DNA of 40,934 nt, from assembly GCA_021784555.1 (NCBI GenBank), contig JAJYHY010000025.1, forward strand, positions 1 through 40,934, written 5' to 3'. The position numbers were made by a program, and so were the translations under genes. Shown one piece after another: positions 8,340 to 17,175 of the stretch (position 1 is its first letter; the number at the start of each line of letters is the position of its first letter). Origin of the DNA: a bacterium (GTDB lineage Bacteria > Verrucomicrobiota > Verrucomicrobiia > Limisphaerales > UBA8199). The notes beneath the pieces were generated by a model that was given only the letters and a program-made list of their open reading frames with translations, did no database searches and was not told where the DNA came from.

Positions 8340-9518
8340 TCACGGTTGCTTACCGGTGCGGCCTTCGAGGAGGTCCTGGAATTCGGGTGAGATCTCGATG
8401 CCTTCGACCAGGTCGGCCAGCAGCCGGCTGCCGACCGCCGCCGGGGAGAAGACCAGGTCGGCTCGAGCCAGCTTCAGGCGCCGGATGACCAGGGCGGAAC
8501 TGGCTAGCGCCAGCATCTTCACGTTGGGATTGAGGTCCTTGGCCACCAGGGCGATGAAAGCGTTCTCCCCATCATCTTCGCCCGCCGCGATGACCATGCG
8601 GGCCTGCTGGATACCGGCCTCGCACAACACCGCATCGTCGGTGGGATCTCCTTCGATGACCCGGTGGCCGCCCTCCGGCGGTTCGTTTTGCCCAGTGACG
8701 ATTTGGACGAAAGGCACGCCGCGCCGCTTGAGCTCCTGTGCGGTATTCCGGGCAATGGCGCCCTCGCCGACCAGGATGACGTGGTCTTTAGGTTCCACCT
8801 TTGATTCCTTCGGTTTGAAAATGCGGTCGAGTTCGCCGGAGATCGTTGGGCCGAGCACCGAGGCGATGGCGCTGGCGAATACGCTCAGACCCACCACCAG
8901 GAGCGAGATCACGAACCATTGCGTCTCCGGTTTGTCGGGCACGATGTCCCCGTAGCCAACGGTCGAGAGCGTGACAATGGTGAAGTAAAAGGCCGTGCCG
9001 AGGTCGGGAATGGGCGGACGGAAATCCGCCCTTAACAGGTAGCTGCCGAAGGTGCCGTAGGCGAGGATGGCGAAGATGCTGATCAGAGACAGGAGCACGC
9101 TCGCCACGACGGTTCGGCGGGTAAACCGGTTCTTGAACAGGAACAACGCGATGAAGAGAACGCCCATCAACACCAGGTTGAACCCCCAATTCCGCTGGGC
9201 CACATTGACCCCGAGCGCAATCGCCAGCAACAGGACCGCCAGGCTCCAGGCAAAACTCAACCGCCGCACCAGCCCAATGCCGGCCACCACCAGCATCAAC
9301 CCCAATATCGCCTGTGCCGTTCCTCCCACGGCCGACAACGACCCGGCGATTCCATGCAAGGCCTGGACGCGCTGCAGGAGCCTCACCGGCAGCTTCAGGC
9401 CATAGAGGATGTTCAGCGCGCCGACCAGGCCAAGAATGACCGCCAAAGGAACGTGCGGCCACAGGGCCGAAACGGCGCGCCCCCAGCGGGCAATGCGGGC
9501 TCGGGTTCGCGGAATCAT
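8340..9518 (-). CDS. Kch/TrkA-N type potassium channel
   Basis: 392 residues. There are several hydrophobic helices in residues 20-165, a pore loop with the K+ selectivity filter TVGYGD (near 186-191, context TLSTVGYGDIVPDKPET), then a last helix (WFVISLLVVGLSVFASAIA). A cytoplasmic RCK/TrkA-N Rossmann domain follows, starting HVILVGEGAIARNTAQEL with VIEGDPTDDAVL and MVIAAGEDDGENAF. This is the domain order of bacterial Kch-like voltage-gated channels. The RCK domain binds nucleotide or ion ligands and gates the pore. The gene is convergent with the sigma factor gene (about 50 bp between them) and stands alone. Confidence 0.9.
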   Translation of the reverse strand: MIPRTRARIARWGRAVSALWPHVPLAVILGLVGALNILYGLKLPVRLLQRVQALHGIAGSLSAVGGTAQAILGLMLVVAGIGLVRRLSFAWSLAVLLLAIALGVNVAQRNWGFNLVLMGVLFIALFLFKNRFTRRTVVASVLLSLISIFAILAYGTFGSYLLRADFRPPIPDLGTAFYFTIVTLSTVGYGDIVPDKPETQWFVISLLVVGLSVFASAIASVLGPTISGELDRIFKPKESKVEPKDHVILVGEGAIARNTAQELKRRGVPFVQIVTGQNEPPEGGHRVIEGDPTDDAVLCEAGIQQARMVIAAGEDDGENAFIALVAKDLNPNVKMLALASSALVIRRLKLARADLVFSPAAVGSRLLADLVEGIEISPEFQDLLEGRTGKQP

Positions 9519-9994
9519 CGGGGGGCGTGTTCATCGCCTGGCCGGCCCCTGGCAGCATCGAGTTGTCTCATACGTCATCATTGCGTAAGCTCCGGGTTGA
9601 TGGAGATACAAGGCAATGGGGCATTGTCCTAAGTTGATTTTCTGCTGGCTATTAGTTTGCCGCCAGGCATGCTTGGACTCTGTAATGTCAGTGCAGTTGA
9701 GCAAGCCTGAAGCAGCGCGAAGCAGTTCGAGTCGATCTGAGAGTCCGCCAAGTCTCCCTGGCCATTGCCATCCCGCAGGTTGCACGCCTCCTGGGACCCC
9801 CCAGGATGCCTCGAAGGAACCCGAAAGGGATCGGACTGCCCTTTGCGCTCTTTTGCGGCCAGGATTGCGGCGCGGCAATGGTTTGGCCCGGCTCCTGCTT
9901 CACTCGACCCTCGGCTTAGAAGTATCCAGGTCCATGCCAACGAACACCGGCTCATTTTAAATTGCAAATTGCACATCGCAAATCCCTTGGTTTT
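9519..9994. other. Intergenic region without a recognised gene
   Basis: About 475 bp between the divergent K+ channel and beta-helix genes. I see no tRNA cloverleaf and no frame with protein-like composition. The last 40 bases before the beta-helix gene contain AAATTGCAAATTGC and CATCGCAAATC, a short AT-rich motif repeat that may belong to the promoter region. Confidence 0.5.
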
Positions 9995-12900
9995 ATGCAC
10001 CGGTTGAAACTCGCGGCTTTCTGCGCCCTGGGCCTCACGGCCAGCCTCGCCTGGGGTGATACGTTGACCTTCATCGCCCAGGCGGATCAGAACGGCGTCG
10101 TCAATCACGACTGGTTCGAGATCGGAAACTGGTTTCTATCTGACGGCAACGGCGGCTTCATCCCGGCGGGACGACTCCCACAGCAGGACGATACCGTGAT
10201 TATTACCGGGGCCGCGGACGGCGACCAGGGAACGGTGCGCGTTCAGACGCTGGTGACGAGCGCGAGTGCGACGCTGACCAATGGGACTTACTCCATGGAA
10301 GATGTCCAAATGTTGGACGGCAGCCACTTTGGAGACACAACGCTGTTCCTCCTCGGAGACATGGACATCGCCGGGACCAATTGCACCTTTTCGAATACCG
10401 ACCTGACGATTCTCTTCACCGCCACCCTTACCATCGGCTCGACCCAATCCCAGGCCTCCGCCGACCTGACGCTCAGCGGAGGCTCGCTCATCAAGAATAT
10501 GGGCCGCATGGCCTTGATCGACGGCTCGCAACTCATTGCCGGAGGTTCTCCCCAAAGTGAAATCGATATTCAATCAGGAGCCGCGCTTGACGCCGCCGGG
10601 CTCTGTGCCGTGCGCGGTTCGGGCGACAGCCCGCTGGTTCTCGACCATAACGGCATCATCCGTTCGACCGGCGGAACTTTGCGTTTTGAGGATGGCATCG
10701 ACTGGCGCTGCAGCGGGGGTTCGCAGTTCTTTGACGCCGCCGCGTCAAACGCCCTGATCTCCTTTGAAACTCCTTTCATGATTGCCACGGCCACCACCAG
10801 CGTGTTCACCGGGCCGGGGACGAGCCTTCTCGCCGCCGGGGGCACGCTGGACGGCACTTTGGACTTGGGCGGCAACGACCCTTCAGCACAGTCCTTTTCG
10901 GCGGGGAATCTGGCTATCTCGGGGCCTGTCGCCGGCGCCGGACAGCTTCGGGTGACGGGGATGACCAGCCAGGAGAGTCTGCTGACCTGGAGCGACGGCA
11001 CCCTGAGCTTTTCGAACGTTGCTATTGGCGTGGATGGCCAGATGCTCATAGCCGGAGACGCAAACACGCCCCGGCGGTTGTCTGGATGCACCGTCAGCAA
11101 CTCCGGGCTTTGCACGATGCTCAGCGGCGGCCTGGCCCTGGATGACGCGGCCCAGTTCGATAACCTGACCAACGCCGTCTTCCAGGTTCAAAACGACGGG
11201 GTTTTTACTTCGGCGGGGTCCCCGTCCGGCCTGTTCACCAACCTCGGGGGGGTCGAAAAGACCAGTCCGGGACGCACGCGGTTCGGGGCCACAGGCTCGA
11301 CTTCCGGCCCGGCCTTCAACAACAACGGCCTTGTGAAGGTCGAAAGCGGTGAACTCTGCCTGCTCAAAGGATCGAGCGCCGGGACATTCCAGACCGCCGC
11401 CGGCGCGACTCTATGGTTCTGGGGCGGGACGTATTCGCTGCAAACCGGCGCGGCGCTGACCGGCCCCGGCACTTTTCAGGTGGAGCAAGGAATCGCTCCC
11501 GCCGTCCTCTCTGTTCCCGGCGGGTTGGCCGTGGATGACCTCGAGGCCGGTTTGAACGGGTCGGTTGTGGGGATGGGCAGGGCGGCACCCAACCCGATTC
11601 GGATCGCTAATCTTTTCATGCAAGCCAACGGCATGCTCACCAACGGCAATTTCGCCCTGGGAAGCGCCCAGATGTTGGACAGCTCGACTTTCGCCGATTC
11701 CGCCGCCGCCGTGTCGAATTCCATTATCATCGCCGGAACCAATTGCCTGCTGGATTCCGCTGCCCTCACCATTGGGACCAATGCGGCGGCCAGCTTGGCC
11801 CCAATTGATCCAGGCTCCCTGGCTAGCCTGACCTTGGCTTCGGGGTCCCTGCTCGACGTTCAAGGTGAGATGCGCCTTACAAACGGCGCCCACTTGAGCG
11901 GCATCGGTCTGCCGGCCAGCACCCTCCGGATTTGGCATGGGAGCGCCTTTATCTCTAGCGGCAACGCGTTCGTGAGCGGCTCGACCAATGGCGGCCTTAT
12001 TCTTGATAACAGCGGCACAATCCAGGCAGGGCAGGGGACTCTCGAATTTGATGGCGGTATTCAGTGGCAGAGCGGCGGCGGGACGAGCACGTTCCTGGCG
12101 GCGGCGCCGACGGCCCTCATACAATTCCTGGGCCAGTTCAATGCCGACGCCAACGTGACCGCCATCGTTGAAGGACCTGGCACGTGCAAGCTGGCCGGAG
12201 GCGCCACCATCGACGGCAAGGCTCAAGTGGGCGGCACGGACCCGGAAACGCTGGTCTTTGCGCCGGGCGCGCTGGAGATCGCCGGCCCGCTGGGAGGGGT
12301 AGGCAGCTTGAGCGTCCTGGCCGGCCAATCAAGCGGCAGCGTGTTGACGTGGTCGGCCGGGAGCATCGGCCTGAGCTCGCTGGTGATTGATCAAGGCGCG
12401 GAAATGCTCATTGGCGCTTCCGGCTCCATCCCTCGCGCTCTCGCCAACTGCGTCGTTCGCAATGACGGCTCCGTCATTTGGACGGGCGCCGATGGCATCG
12501 CTGCCGGGGCGGGAGCGGTGCTCGACAATTCGAGCACGGGTCTGATCGACGTTCAGAGGGATACCACGCTGAGCGTCCTCAGCGGCCAAGCCCCGCAATT
12601 GCTCATCAACAACGCGGGCACGCTCTTGAAGTCCGGCGGGAGCGGATTGTCCGCGTTCTCAGCGGATTTTAACAACACGGGGCTGCTTCACGTCCAGAGC
12701 GGCAACTTAACTTTCAATGGCGCCTGGCAGCAGACCGCCGGCGACACCATCGTGGATAGTGGCGCCAGCCTGGGCGCCGGCACCCTCGACGTGCATGGAG
12801 GGACCCTCTCCGGCGGTGGCGTCCTCGATGCCAATTTGAGCAACTCCGGCGCCGTGCAGCCGGGAACCTCGCCGGGGACAATGACCATCGAATCGCCCGA

Positions 12901-13396
12901 TGACTACCAGCAGTCCTCCACGGGAACGCTCGCGATTCAAATTGGCGGCGCCACTCCCGGTACGCAATACGACGAGCTTGCCGTTGGAGGCGCGGCGGCC
13001 CTCGACGGGACGCTCGACGTCCATTTAATCAACGGGTTCGTCCCGAAGGTGGGAGACACCTTCCAAATCCTGACTTGCGCTTCACTGAGCGGGGCTTTCT
13101 CCGGTCTCACCGGGCAATCCCCTCCCGGCACGATCTGGGTGCCGCACTACAGCGACACGAACGCGACGCTGACCCTCGCCACTGGAGTGGCGGCCCAGAA
13201 CCCGGCCATCAAGGGAGGCAACCTGAGTTTCTTTGTTGACACGCAGCCGGGATTCACATACTTGGTGCAAGCGACAGAGAGCCTGAGCCCGCCAGACTGG
13301 CAAACGCTGGCCACCTTGGAGGGCGATGGAACCAGGAAGAGTTTTTCGGACCCGGTCGTACAGCCTCAGCGGTATTACCGGGTCATAATTCAATAA
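9995..13396 (+). CDS. Large secreted beta-helix protein with internal duplication
   Basis: Start chosen at ATG 9995, because MHRLKLAAFCALGLTASLAWG is a good signal peptide (an earlier in-frame ATG at 9962 would prefix 11 polar residues). The mature protein of about 1,110 residues is a run of short beta-strand turns rich in Gly, Ser, Thr and Asn (GTLRFEDGIDW, LDNSGTIQAGQGTLEFDGGIQW, NNAGTLLKSGG), typical of right-handed beta-helix or autotransporter-associated strand proteins. Two halves of about 450 residues repeat each other. The end is a separate sandwich module, from FFVDTQPGFTYLVQATESL to QRYYRVIIQ, found at the C-terminus of many Verrucomicrobiota surface proteins. Probably exported to the surface; ligand unknown. 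No autotransporter barrel is present. Confidence 0.8.
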   Translation: MHRLKLAAFCALGLTASLAWGDTLTFIAQADQNGVVNHDWFEIGNWFLSDGNGGFIPAGRLPQQDDTVIITGAADGDQGTVRVQTLVTSASATLTNGTYSMEDVQMLDGSHFGDTTLFLLGDMDIAGTNCTFSNTDLTILFTATLTIGSTQSQASADLTLSGGSLIKNMGRMALIDGSQLIAGGSPQSEIDIQSGAALDAAGLCAVRGSGDSPLVLDHNGIIRSTGGTLRFEDGIDWRCSGGSQFFDAAASNALISFETPFMIATATTSVFTGPGTSLLAAGGTLDGTLDLGGNDPSAQSFSAGNLAISGPVAGAGQLRVTGMTSQESLLTWSDGTLSFSNVAIGVDGQMLIAGDANTPRRLSGCTVSNSGLCTMLSGGLALDDAAQFDNLTNAVFQVQNDGVFTSAGSPSGLFTNLGGVEKTSPGRTRFGATGSTSGPAFNNNGLVKVESGELCLLKGSSAGTFQTAAGATLWFWGGTYSLQTGAALTGPGTFQVEQGIAPAVLSVPGGLAVDDLEAGLNGSVVGMGRAAPNPIRIANLFMQANGMLTNGNFALGSAQMLDSSTFADSAAAVSNSIIIAGTNCLLDSAALTIGTNAAASLAPIDPGSLASLTLASGSLLDVQGEMRLTNGAHLSGIGLPASTLRIWHGSAFISSGNAFVSGSTNGGLILDNSGTIQAGQGTLEFDGGIQWQSGGGTSTFLAAAPTALIQFLGQFNADANVTAIVEGPGTCKLAGGATIDGKAQVGGTDPETLVFAPGALEIAGPLGGVGSLSVLAGQSSGSVLTWSAGSIGLSSLVIDQGAEMLIGASGSIPRALANCVVRNDGSVIWTGADGIAAGAGAVLDNSSTGLIDVQRDTTLSVLSGQAPQLLINNAGTLLKSGGSGLSAFSADFNNTGLLHVQSGNLTFNGAWQQTAGDTIVDSGASLGAGTLDVHGGTLSGGGVLDANLSNSGAVQPGTSPGTMTIESPDDYQQSSTGTLAIQIGGATPGTQYDELAVGGAAALDGTLDVHLINGFVPKVGDTFQILTCASLSGAFSGLTGQSPPGTIWVPHYSDTNATLTLATGVAAQNPAIKGGNLSFFVDTQPGFTYLVQATESLSPPDWQTLATLEGDGTRKSFSDPVVQPQRYYRVIIQ

Positions 13397-13430
13397 CCGC
13401 TTGCATACCGCTTGCCTAAAATGAGAAACG

Positions 13431-13502
13431 CCGGGGTCAGTCCTGCGCTTTTTCCGCCACTGCGCCTTGCCCTTCCGCGGAAGAAGCGAGGACTGACCCC
13501 GG
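13431..13502. repeat. Palindromic element copy 1 (GGGGTCAGTCCT family)
   Basis: A 72-bp stem-loop. The left arm starts CCGGGGTCAGTCCTGCGCTT and the right arm ends AGCGAGGACTGACCCCGG, the reverse complement apart from small mismatches. It lies between the beta-helix gene and bactofilin, where it could also act as a transcript terminator or insulator. The same arms recur at 14391, 18757 (degenerate), 18955 and 19060. Confidence 0.85.
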
Positions 13503-13512
13503 CACGAATAAA

Positions 13513-13980
13513 ATGTTACCCAACTCGAAAGCTAAAACGACCATGACGACCGCAACTCCAAATACCAATCCGGCCCCGAACCCCGCCAAGAACGTCCTGA
13601 ACGCGGACATTGAGATCAAAGGCAGTCTGAAGTTCTCCGGCGAACTGCACCTCGATGGAAAGGTCGAGGGAGAAATCCAAACCGAAGGGATGCTTAACGT
13701 GGGAGAGACAGCCGTGATTAACGGAAATGTGACCGCCGGCAACGTCAGCGTGCGCGGCAAGATCCACGGCAACATCGTCGCCAAGGAGAAGGTTGATTTG
13801 AAGGCCAAGGCGGAGCTCTTCGGCGATCTGCGCGCCTCCCGCCTCGCTGTCGAGGAGGGCGTGACGTTTGTCGGAAAGACCGACGTGAACCCGAACAAAG
13901 TCGCTCCAGCAGCCGCGCCCCAAGCCCGCCCAGCCGAGCTAACACGCCCCCTCGACCTGTCCAGGGTAGGCGGGCGCTGA
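13513..13980 (+). CDS. Bactofilin (polymer-forming cytoskeletal protein)
   Basis: 155 residues, typical length. A disordered Pro/Asn-rich head (about 1-30) is followed by the bactofilin core, a compact beta-helix of about 100 residues with repeating turns: NADIEIKGSLKFSGELHLDG, KVEGEIQTEGMLNVGETAVI, GNVTAGNVSVRGKIHGNIVA, EKVDLKAKAELFGDL. The tail is Ala/Pro-rich. Bactofilins polymerise without nucleotide and scaffold cell-shape or envelope enzymes at the membrane. An alternative in-frame ATG lies at 13543. No peptidoglycan hydrolase gene is adjacent. Confidence 0.95.
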   Translation: MLPNSKAKTTMTTATPNTNPAPNPAKNVLNADIEIKGSLKFSGELHLDGKVEGEIQTEGMLNVGETAVINGNVTAGNVSVRGKIHGNIVAKEKVDLKAKAELFGDLRASRLAVEEGVTFVGKTDVNPNKVAPAAAPQARPAELTRPLDLSRVGGR

Positions 13981-14170
13981 CGGAAAACAACCAACATCCA
14001 ACACCGAACTTCCAAGGCTGCGGTCGGTGCATCTTGGATTCTGGCTGCTCGATGTTTGATGTTCGACGGTGATTATCCAGCGATGAGTGGAGGTAGGGAC
14101 GTCGCGGTGTGATCTCCGCTGGGGTTTGGACATTTCATAGCAACTGAGCCGACTGGAGCCAAAACGACTT

Positions 14171-14196
14171 TGAGCACACCTTGCAAGGTGTGCTCA
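14171..14196. promoter_or_regulatory. Perfect 26-bp palindrome in the 13981-14315 intergenic region
   Basis: Each half is 13 bases, TGAGCACACCTTG followed by its exact reverse complement, with no spacer. It lies 120 bp upstream of the M61 peptidase start. It could be an operator for a dimeric regulator or a recombination/attachment site; there is no poly-T run, which argues against a simple terminator. The rest of the 335-bp gap contains only an imperfect inverted motif (ACATCCAACACC near 13992 and GATGTTTGATGTT near 14051) and no gene. Confidence 0.7.
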
Positions 14197-14315
14197 TGCA
14201 AGTCAAGCCGCTCACGGCCGAGTGGGTCGAGGTTGTTGTGTTCCCGGGGGTGTCGCCTCGGCCGAGGTCGGCGCAGTTTTGAATACGCCCCCCTTCGCGG
14301 CGGTCTATAAAGCAA

Positions 14316-16292
14316 ATGGGTTCCCTTTGCTTTTACCGCCGTATTTTCGCGCTCGCGTCGGCCCTGCTGTTTGCTACAGCGGCCCGAGGCGTCGGGGTCA
14401 GTCCTACACCTTTTTCGGCCACTTCGGCTTCCATCAATGTGGGAGAAGTGAGGACAGACCCCGACGTGGGGCTTGTCCAGTTGCACGTGGATGCCACCCA
14501 TCTCTCTCGCAGATTCCTGCACGCCCGCATGGAGATTCCCGCTCATCCGGGCCCGTTCACCCTGGTGTACCCCGAATGGATTCCAGGTGAGCACGGCCCG
14601 ACCGGCCCCATCAACGACCTGGTGGATTTACGGATGCGCGCCAATGGCCAACCCCTGACCTGGCGCCGCGACGACATCGACATGTTCGCCTTTCATCTCG
14701 ATGTCCCCACCGGTGCTTCCAGCGTCGAAGTCTCGCTCGATTTCCAACTCTTGTCGGGAGCCGGGAACTATTCGGAAGGAGGCTCCGTTACCGCCCAATT
14801 GCTGGACCTCAACTGGAACGAAGTGCTGCTCTATCCCAAGGGCGTTAAGGCCGATGCCATCCAGTTCGTTGCCACCTTGCGCATCCCCAAAGGCTGGAGA
14901 TTCGGCACCGCGCTGCCTCTGGCCAAACAATCCGGAAACGAGTTGGAGTTCCTCCCGGCATCGCTCGAACGGTTGATCGATTCACCCCTCATTGCGGGCC
15001 GGTTCTTCCGCAGAATAGCCCTCACTCCAGGAGAACGTCCCGCCCATTTCATCGATATGGTCGCCGACAGCGCCGCAGCCCTGCAAATGAAGCCCGCTGA
15101 CATCGAGCATTTCAAGCGGTTGGTGGCGGAGACCGGGGCGCTGTTCTCCGCCCGCCATTATCGTGACTACCATTTCCTGCTGACCCTCAGCGATAGCGTG
15201 GAGCATTTCGGCCTCGAACACCACGAGTCGAGCGATGATCGCACGGGCGAACGGAGCCTCATCGATAAGAATGCCCGGGAACTTTTTGCCGGCCTTTTGC
15301 CTCACGAAATGGTCCATTCCTGGAACGGCAAATACCGCCGTCCGGCGGGTTTGGCCACCCCGGATTACCAAAAACCCATGAAGGATAATCTCCTTTGGGT
15401 CTATGAGGGCCTGACGACGTACCTGGGGAACATTCTGACCGCCCGCTGCGGCCTTTGGACCACCAATGAGTTTCACCAGCAACTGGCCCTCACCGCCGCC
15501 GACATGCAATCCCAGGCCGGACGCAAATGGCGCCCTCTCTCGGATACCACCGACGCCGCGCAACTGCTCTACGAAGCCCCGCGGGAAGGTGCGGCCCGCC
15601 GCCGCGGCACCGATTTCTATCCCGAGGGCCTGCTCATCTGGCTGGAGGCGGACACCATCATCCGCCAGCAAACCCGCGGCCAACGCTCACTGGATGACTT
15701 TTGCTCGGAGTTTTACGGCGGCGAGAGCGGACCGCCCAAAGTCGTTCCTTACACCTTCGACGACCTCGTTGCCGCGCTGAACCAAGTCTGCTCTTATGAC
15801 TGGCGCGGCTTTTTCCGCAAACGAGTCTATGAAATCGAGCCGCAGGCCCCGCTCGGCGGCATCGAAAACTCCGGCTGGCGCCTGGCCTATACGAATACGC
15901 CCTCGGGACTGCTCCAAGCGGCCGAAAGCCAATACAAACTCACCGATTTGCGCTTCTCTCTCGGCCTTACCCTGAATCAGGAGGGGGCCATCATCGACGT
16001 CGTCCCGGGCTCCGCCGCCGACCACGCCGGCCTGGGGGCGGGTCTGAAACTGCTCGGCGTTAATGGCCGGCGCTGGACGGCCGAACTCTTGCGCACCGCC
16101 GTTGAGTCCGCCACCACCAACCGCGCGGCTATCGCGCTCCTCTGCGAAAACGACGACTATTTCAAGACCTTCAAGCTCAATTACCACGAGGGGGAGAAAT
16201 ACCCCTGCCTGGAGCGTGACACCACCAAACCGGATATGCTCGCCGACATCATTCGTCCTCATGCCGCGTTGGAGCAGGCCCCGGGCAAATGA
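14316..16292 (+). CDS. M61 family aminopeptidase with PDZ domain
   Basis: 658 residues. A signal peptide (RRIFALASALLFATAARG) is followed immediately by a 25-residue peptide encoded by a palindromic element (see 14391), then the M61 N-terminal domain (ARMEIPAHPG, YPEWIPGEHGPTGPI). The catalytic zinc motif is HEMVH at residues 330-334, in the family context LLPHEMVHSWNGKYRRP. LLWVYEGLTTYLGNIL contains the downstream metal-ligand glutamate region. A C-terminal PDZ domain begins near FSLGLTLNQEGAIIDVVPGS. M61 enzymes (glycyl aminopeptidase type) are secreted or periplasmic and trim N-terminal residues. It is monocistronic and convergent with the pseudopilin at 16512. Confidence 0.9.
   Translation: MGSLCFYRRIFALASALLFATAARGVGVSPTPFSATSASINVGEVRTDPDVGLVQLHVDATHLSRRFLHARMEIPAHPGPFTLVYPEWIPGEHGPTGPINDLVDLRMRANGQPLTWRRDDIDMFAFHLDVPTGASSVEVSLDFQLLSGAGNYSEGGSVTAQLLDLNWNEVLLYPKGVKADAIQFVATLRIPKGWRFGTALPLAKQSGNELEFLPASLERLIDSPLIAGRFFRRIALTPGERPAHFIDMVADSAAALQMKPADIEHFKRLVAETGALFSARHYRDYHFLLTLSDSVEHFGLEHHESSDDRTGERSLIDKNARELFAGLLPHEMVHSWNGKYRRPAGLATPDYQKPMKDNLLWVYEGLTTYLGNILTARCGLWTTNEFHQQLALTAADMQSQAGRKWRPLSDTTDAAQLLYEAPREGAARRRGTDFYPEGLLIWLEADTIIRQQTRGQRSLDDFCSEFYGGESGPPKVVPYTFDDLVAALNQVCSYDWRGFFRKRVYEIEPQAPLGGIENSGWRLAYTNTPSGLLQAAESQYKLTDLRFSLGLTLNQEGAIIDVVPGSAADHAGLGAGLKLLGVNGRRWTAELLRTAVESATTNRAAIALLCENDDYFKTFKLNYHEGEKYPCLERDTTKPDMLADIIRPHAALEQAPGK
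14391..14465. repeat. Palindromic element copy 2, inserted in frame in the M61 gene
   Basis: 75 bp, exactly 25 codons, beginning on a codon boundary. The arms GTCGGGGTCAGTCCT and AGGACAGACCCCGAC are reverse complements with one mismatch. The encoded peptide is VGVSPTPFSATSASI then NVGEVRTDPD. It sits directly after the signal peptide and before the first conserved residues of the peptidase, a tolerant position. Confidence 0.85.
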
Positions 16293-16320
16293 ACAGCCCG
16301 GCCACGAACCCCGGGCTTGG

Positions 16321-16473
16321 CCAAATCCGAAATTCGAAACTCGAAATCCGAAACAATCTCGAATGCGGCAACGGGAAATGCTCAAAACCGGGACGCTCGG
16401 CCCGTTTCGGTCACTCTGGTTTTTGGAGCTTGAATTTGTTTCGGATTTCGAGCTTCGAGTTTCGGGTTTTTCC
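16321..16473. terminator. Long imperfect inverted repeat between convergent genes
   Basis: The left arm (16321-16356) contains GAAACTCGAAATCCGAAACA and the right arm (16435-16473) contains its complement TGTTTCGGATTTCGAG, with a 7-base indel. The arms are about 80 bases apart. Placement between the M61 gene and the minus-strand pseudopilin suggests a bidirectional terminator or a dispersed intergenic repeat. Confidence 0.5.
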
Positions 16474-16511
16474 GGTAGAGGTGTGATGGTCCTGCCAAAG
16501 CATGCACCGGT

Positions 16512-16973
16512 TTATCGGGGCGGGGGACGGAGCGAGAGGTCGCCTACGTTGAAGGCGTAATAGGACTTGTGATTTTGCCCAACGTGGAACGTGAGCACGA
16601 TCTTATTGGTTGAGTCCAGGTAGCCGAAGGGGACGAATTCCGTAGCCGCCGCCTGGAGCCAATCTCTGGGTTTTGGGGCCAGGCGGCATTTGTCCGCGAA
16701 ATCCGATCTGCTCACGAAGTAATAATGCGGATTGGCCGCGCAGTAACTCCGGCTTCCTCGCAGGAGCATCTCGATGACCGGCTTGGCGTCCCAATCCTCC
16801 GACACGCCCTTGACCCGGTTATAGGCCCGGAACAGGGTCGGCAATAAGAGCGACATAAGGATCGAGATGATGACGCAGACGCATAGCAGCTCGATCAGGC
16901 TGAAACCGGCGGCAGTGCGGAAACCGGCGAGGCTCTTGAAGCGCGGCGGGAATCCCGATTCGGGCCGGAACAC
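16512..16973 (-). CDS. Pseudopilin (prepilin N-terminal cleavage/methylation domain)
   Basis: 153 residues. The leader MFRPESGFPPRFKSLAGFRT precedes the processing site in AAGFSLIELLCV, with Glu at +5 and the helix CVIISILMSLLLPTL. The globular part is short and lacks the DG motif of the first pseudopilin, ending in YYAFNVGDLSLRPPPR. It probably belongs to the same class of stand-alone pseudopilin-like proteins. Nothing in its neighbourhood identifies a secretion operon. Confidence 0.8.
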   Translation of the reverse strand: MFRPESGFPPRFKSLAGFRTAAGFSLIELLCVCVIISILMSLLLPTLFRAYNRVKGVSEDWDAKPVIEMLLRGSRSYCAANPHYYFVSRSDFADKCRLAPKPRDWLQAAATEFVPFGYLDSTNKIVLTFHVGQNHKSYYAFNVGDLSLRPPPR

Positions 16974-17175
16974 GCCGGTTTGGCCACAGCCGGGCGTCTT
17001 GGAAAGCCTTTCGACCCCATTTGGCCAAAGCGCTGCCCCCCCCTTCGCGTCGCCACAAATCGCAAATCCCGCTCATCTTCCGCATGCCAATTAGACCGGG
17101 CGCCGCGGAATTCCTCACGCCCAACACGCCGGTTGCCCAAAGCCGTCAAATGGGATAGAAGGGGACATTGCGACC

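Noticed and set aside
9519-9994. Possible tRNA or small RNA between the K+ channel and beta-helix genes
   Set aside because: No GTTCRA-type T-arm with matching acceptor ends, and no strong hairpin followed by a T-run.
11411-12328. Minus-strand open frame of 305 codons inside the beta-helix gene
   Set aside because: Low-complexity Ala/Gly/Arg composition and no domain; the plus-strand repeats are coherent across the whole region.
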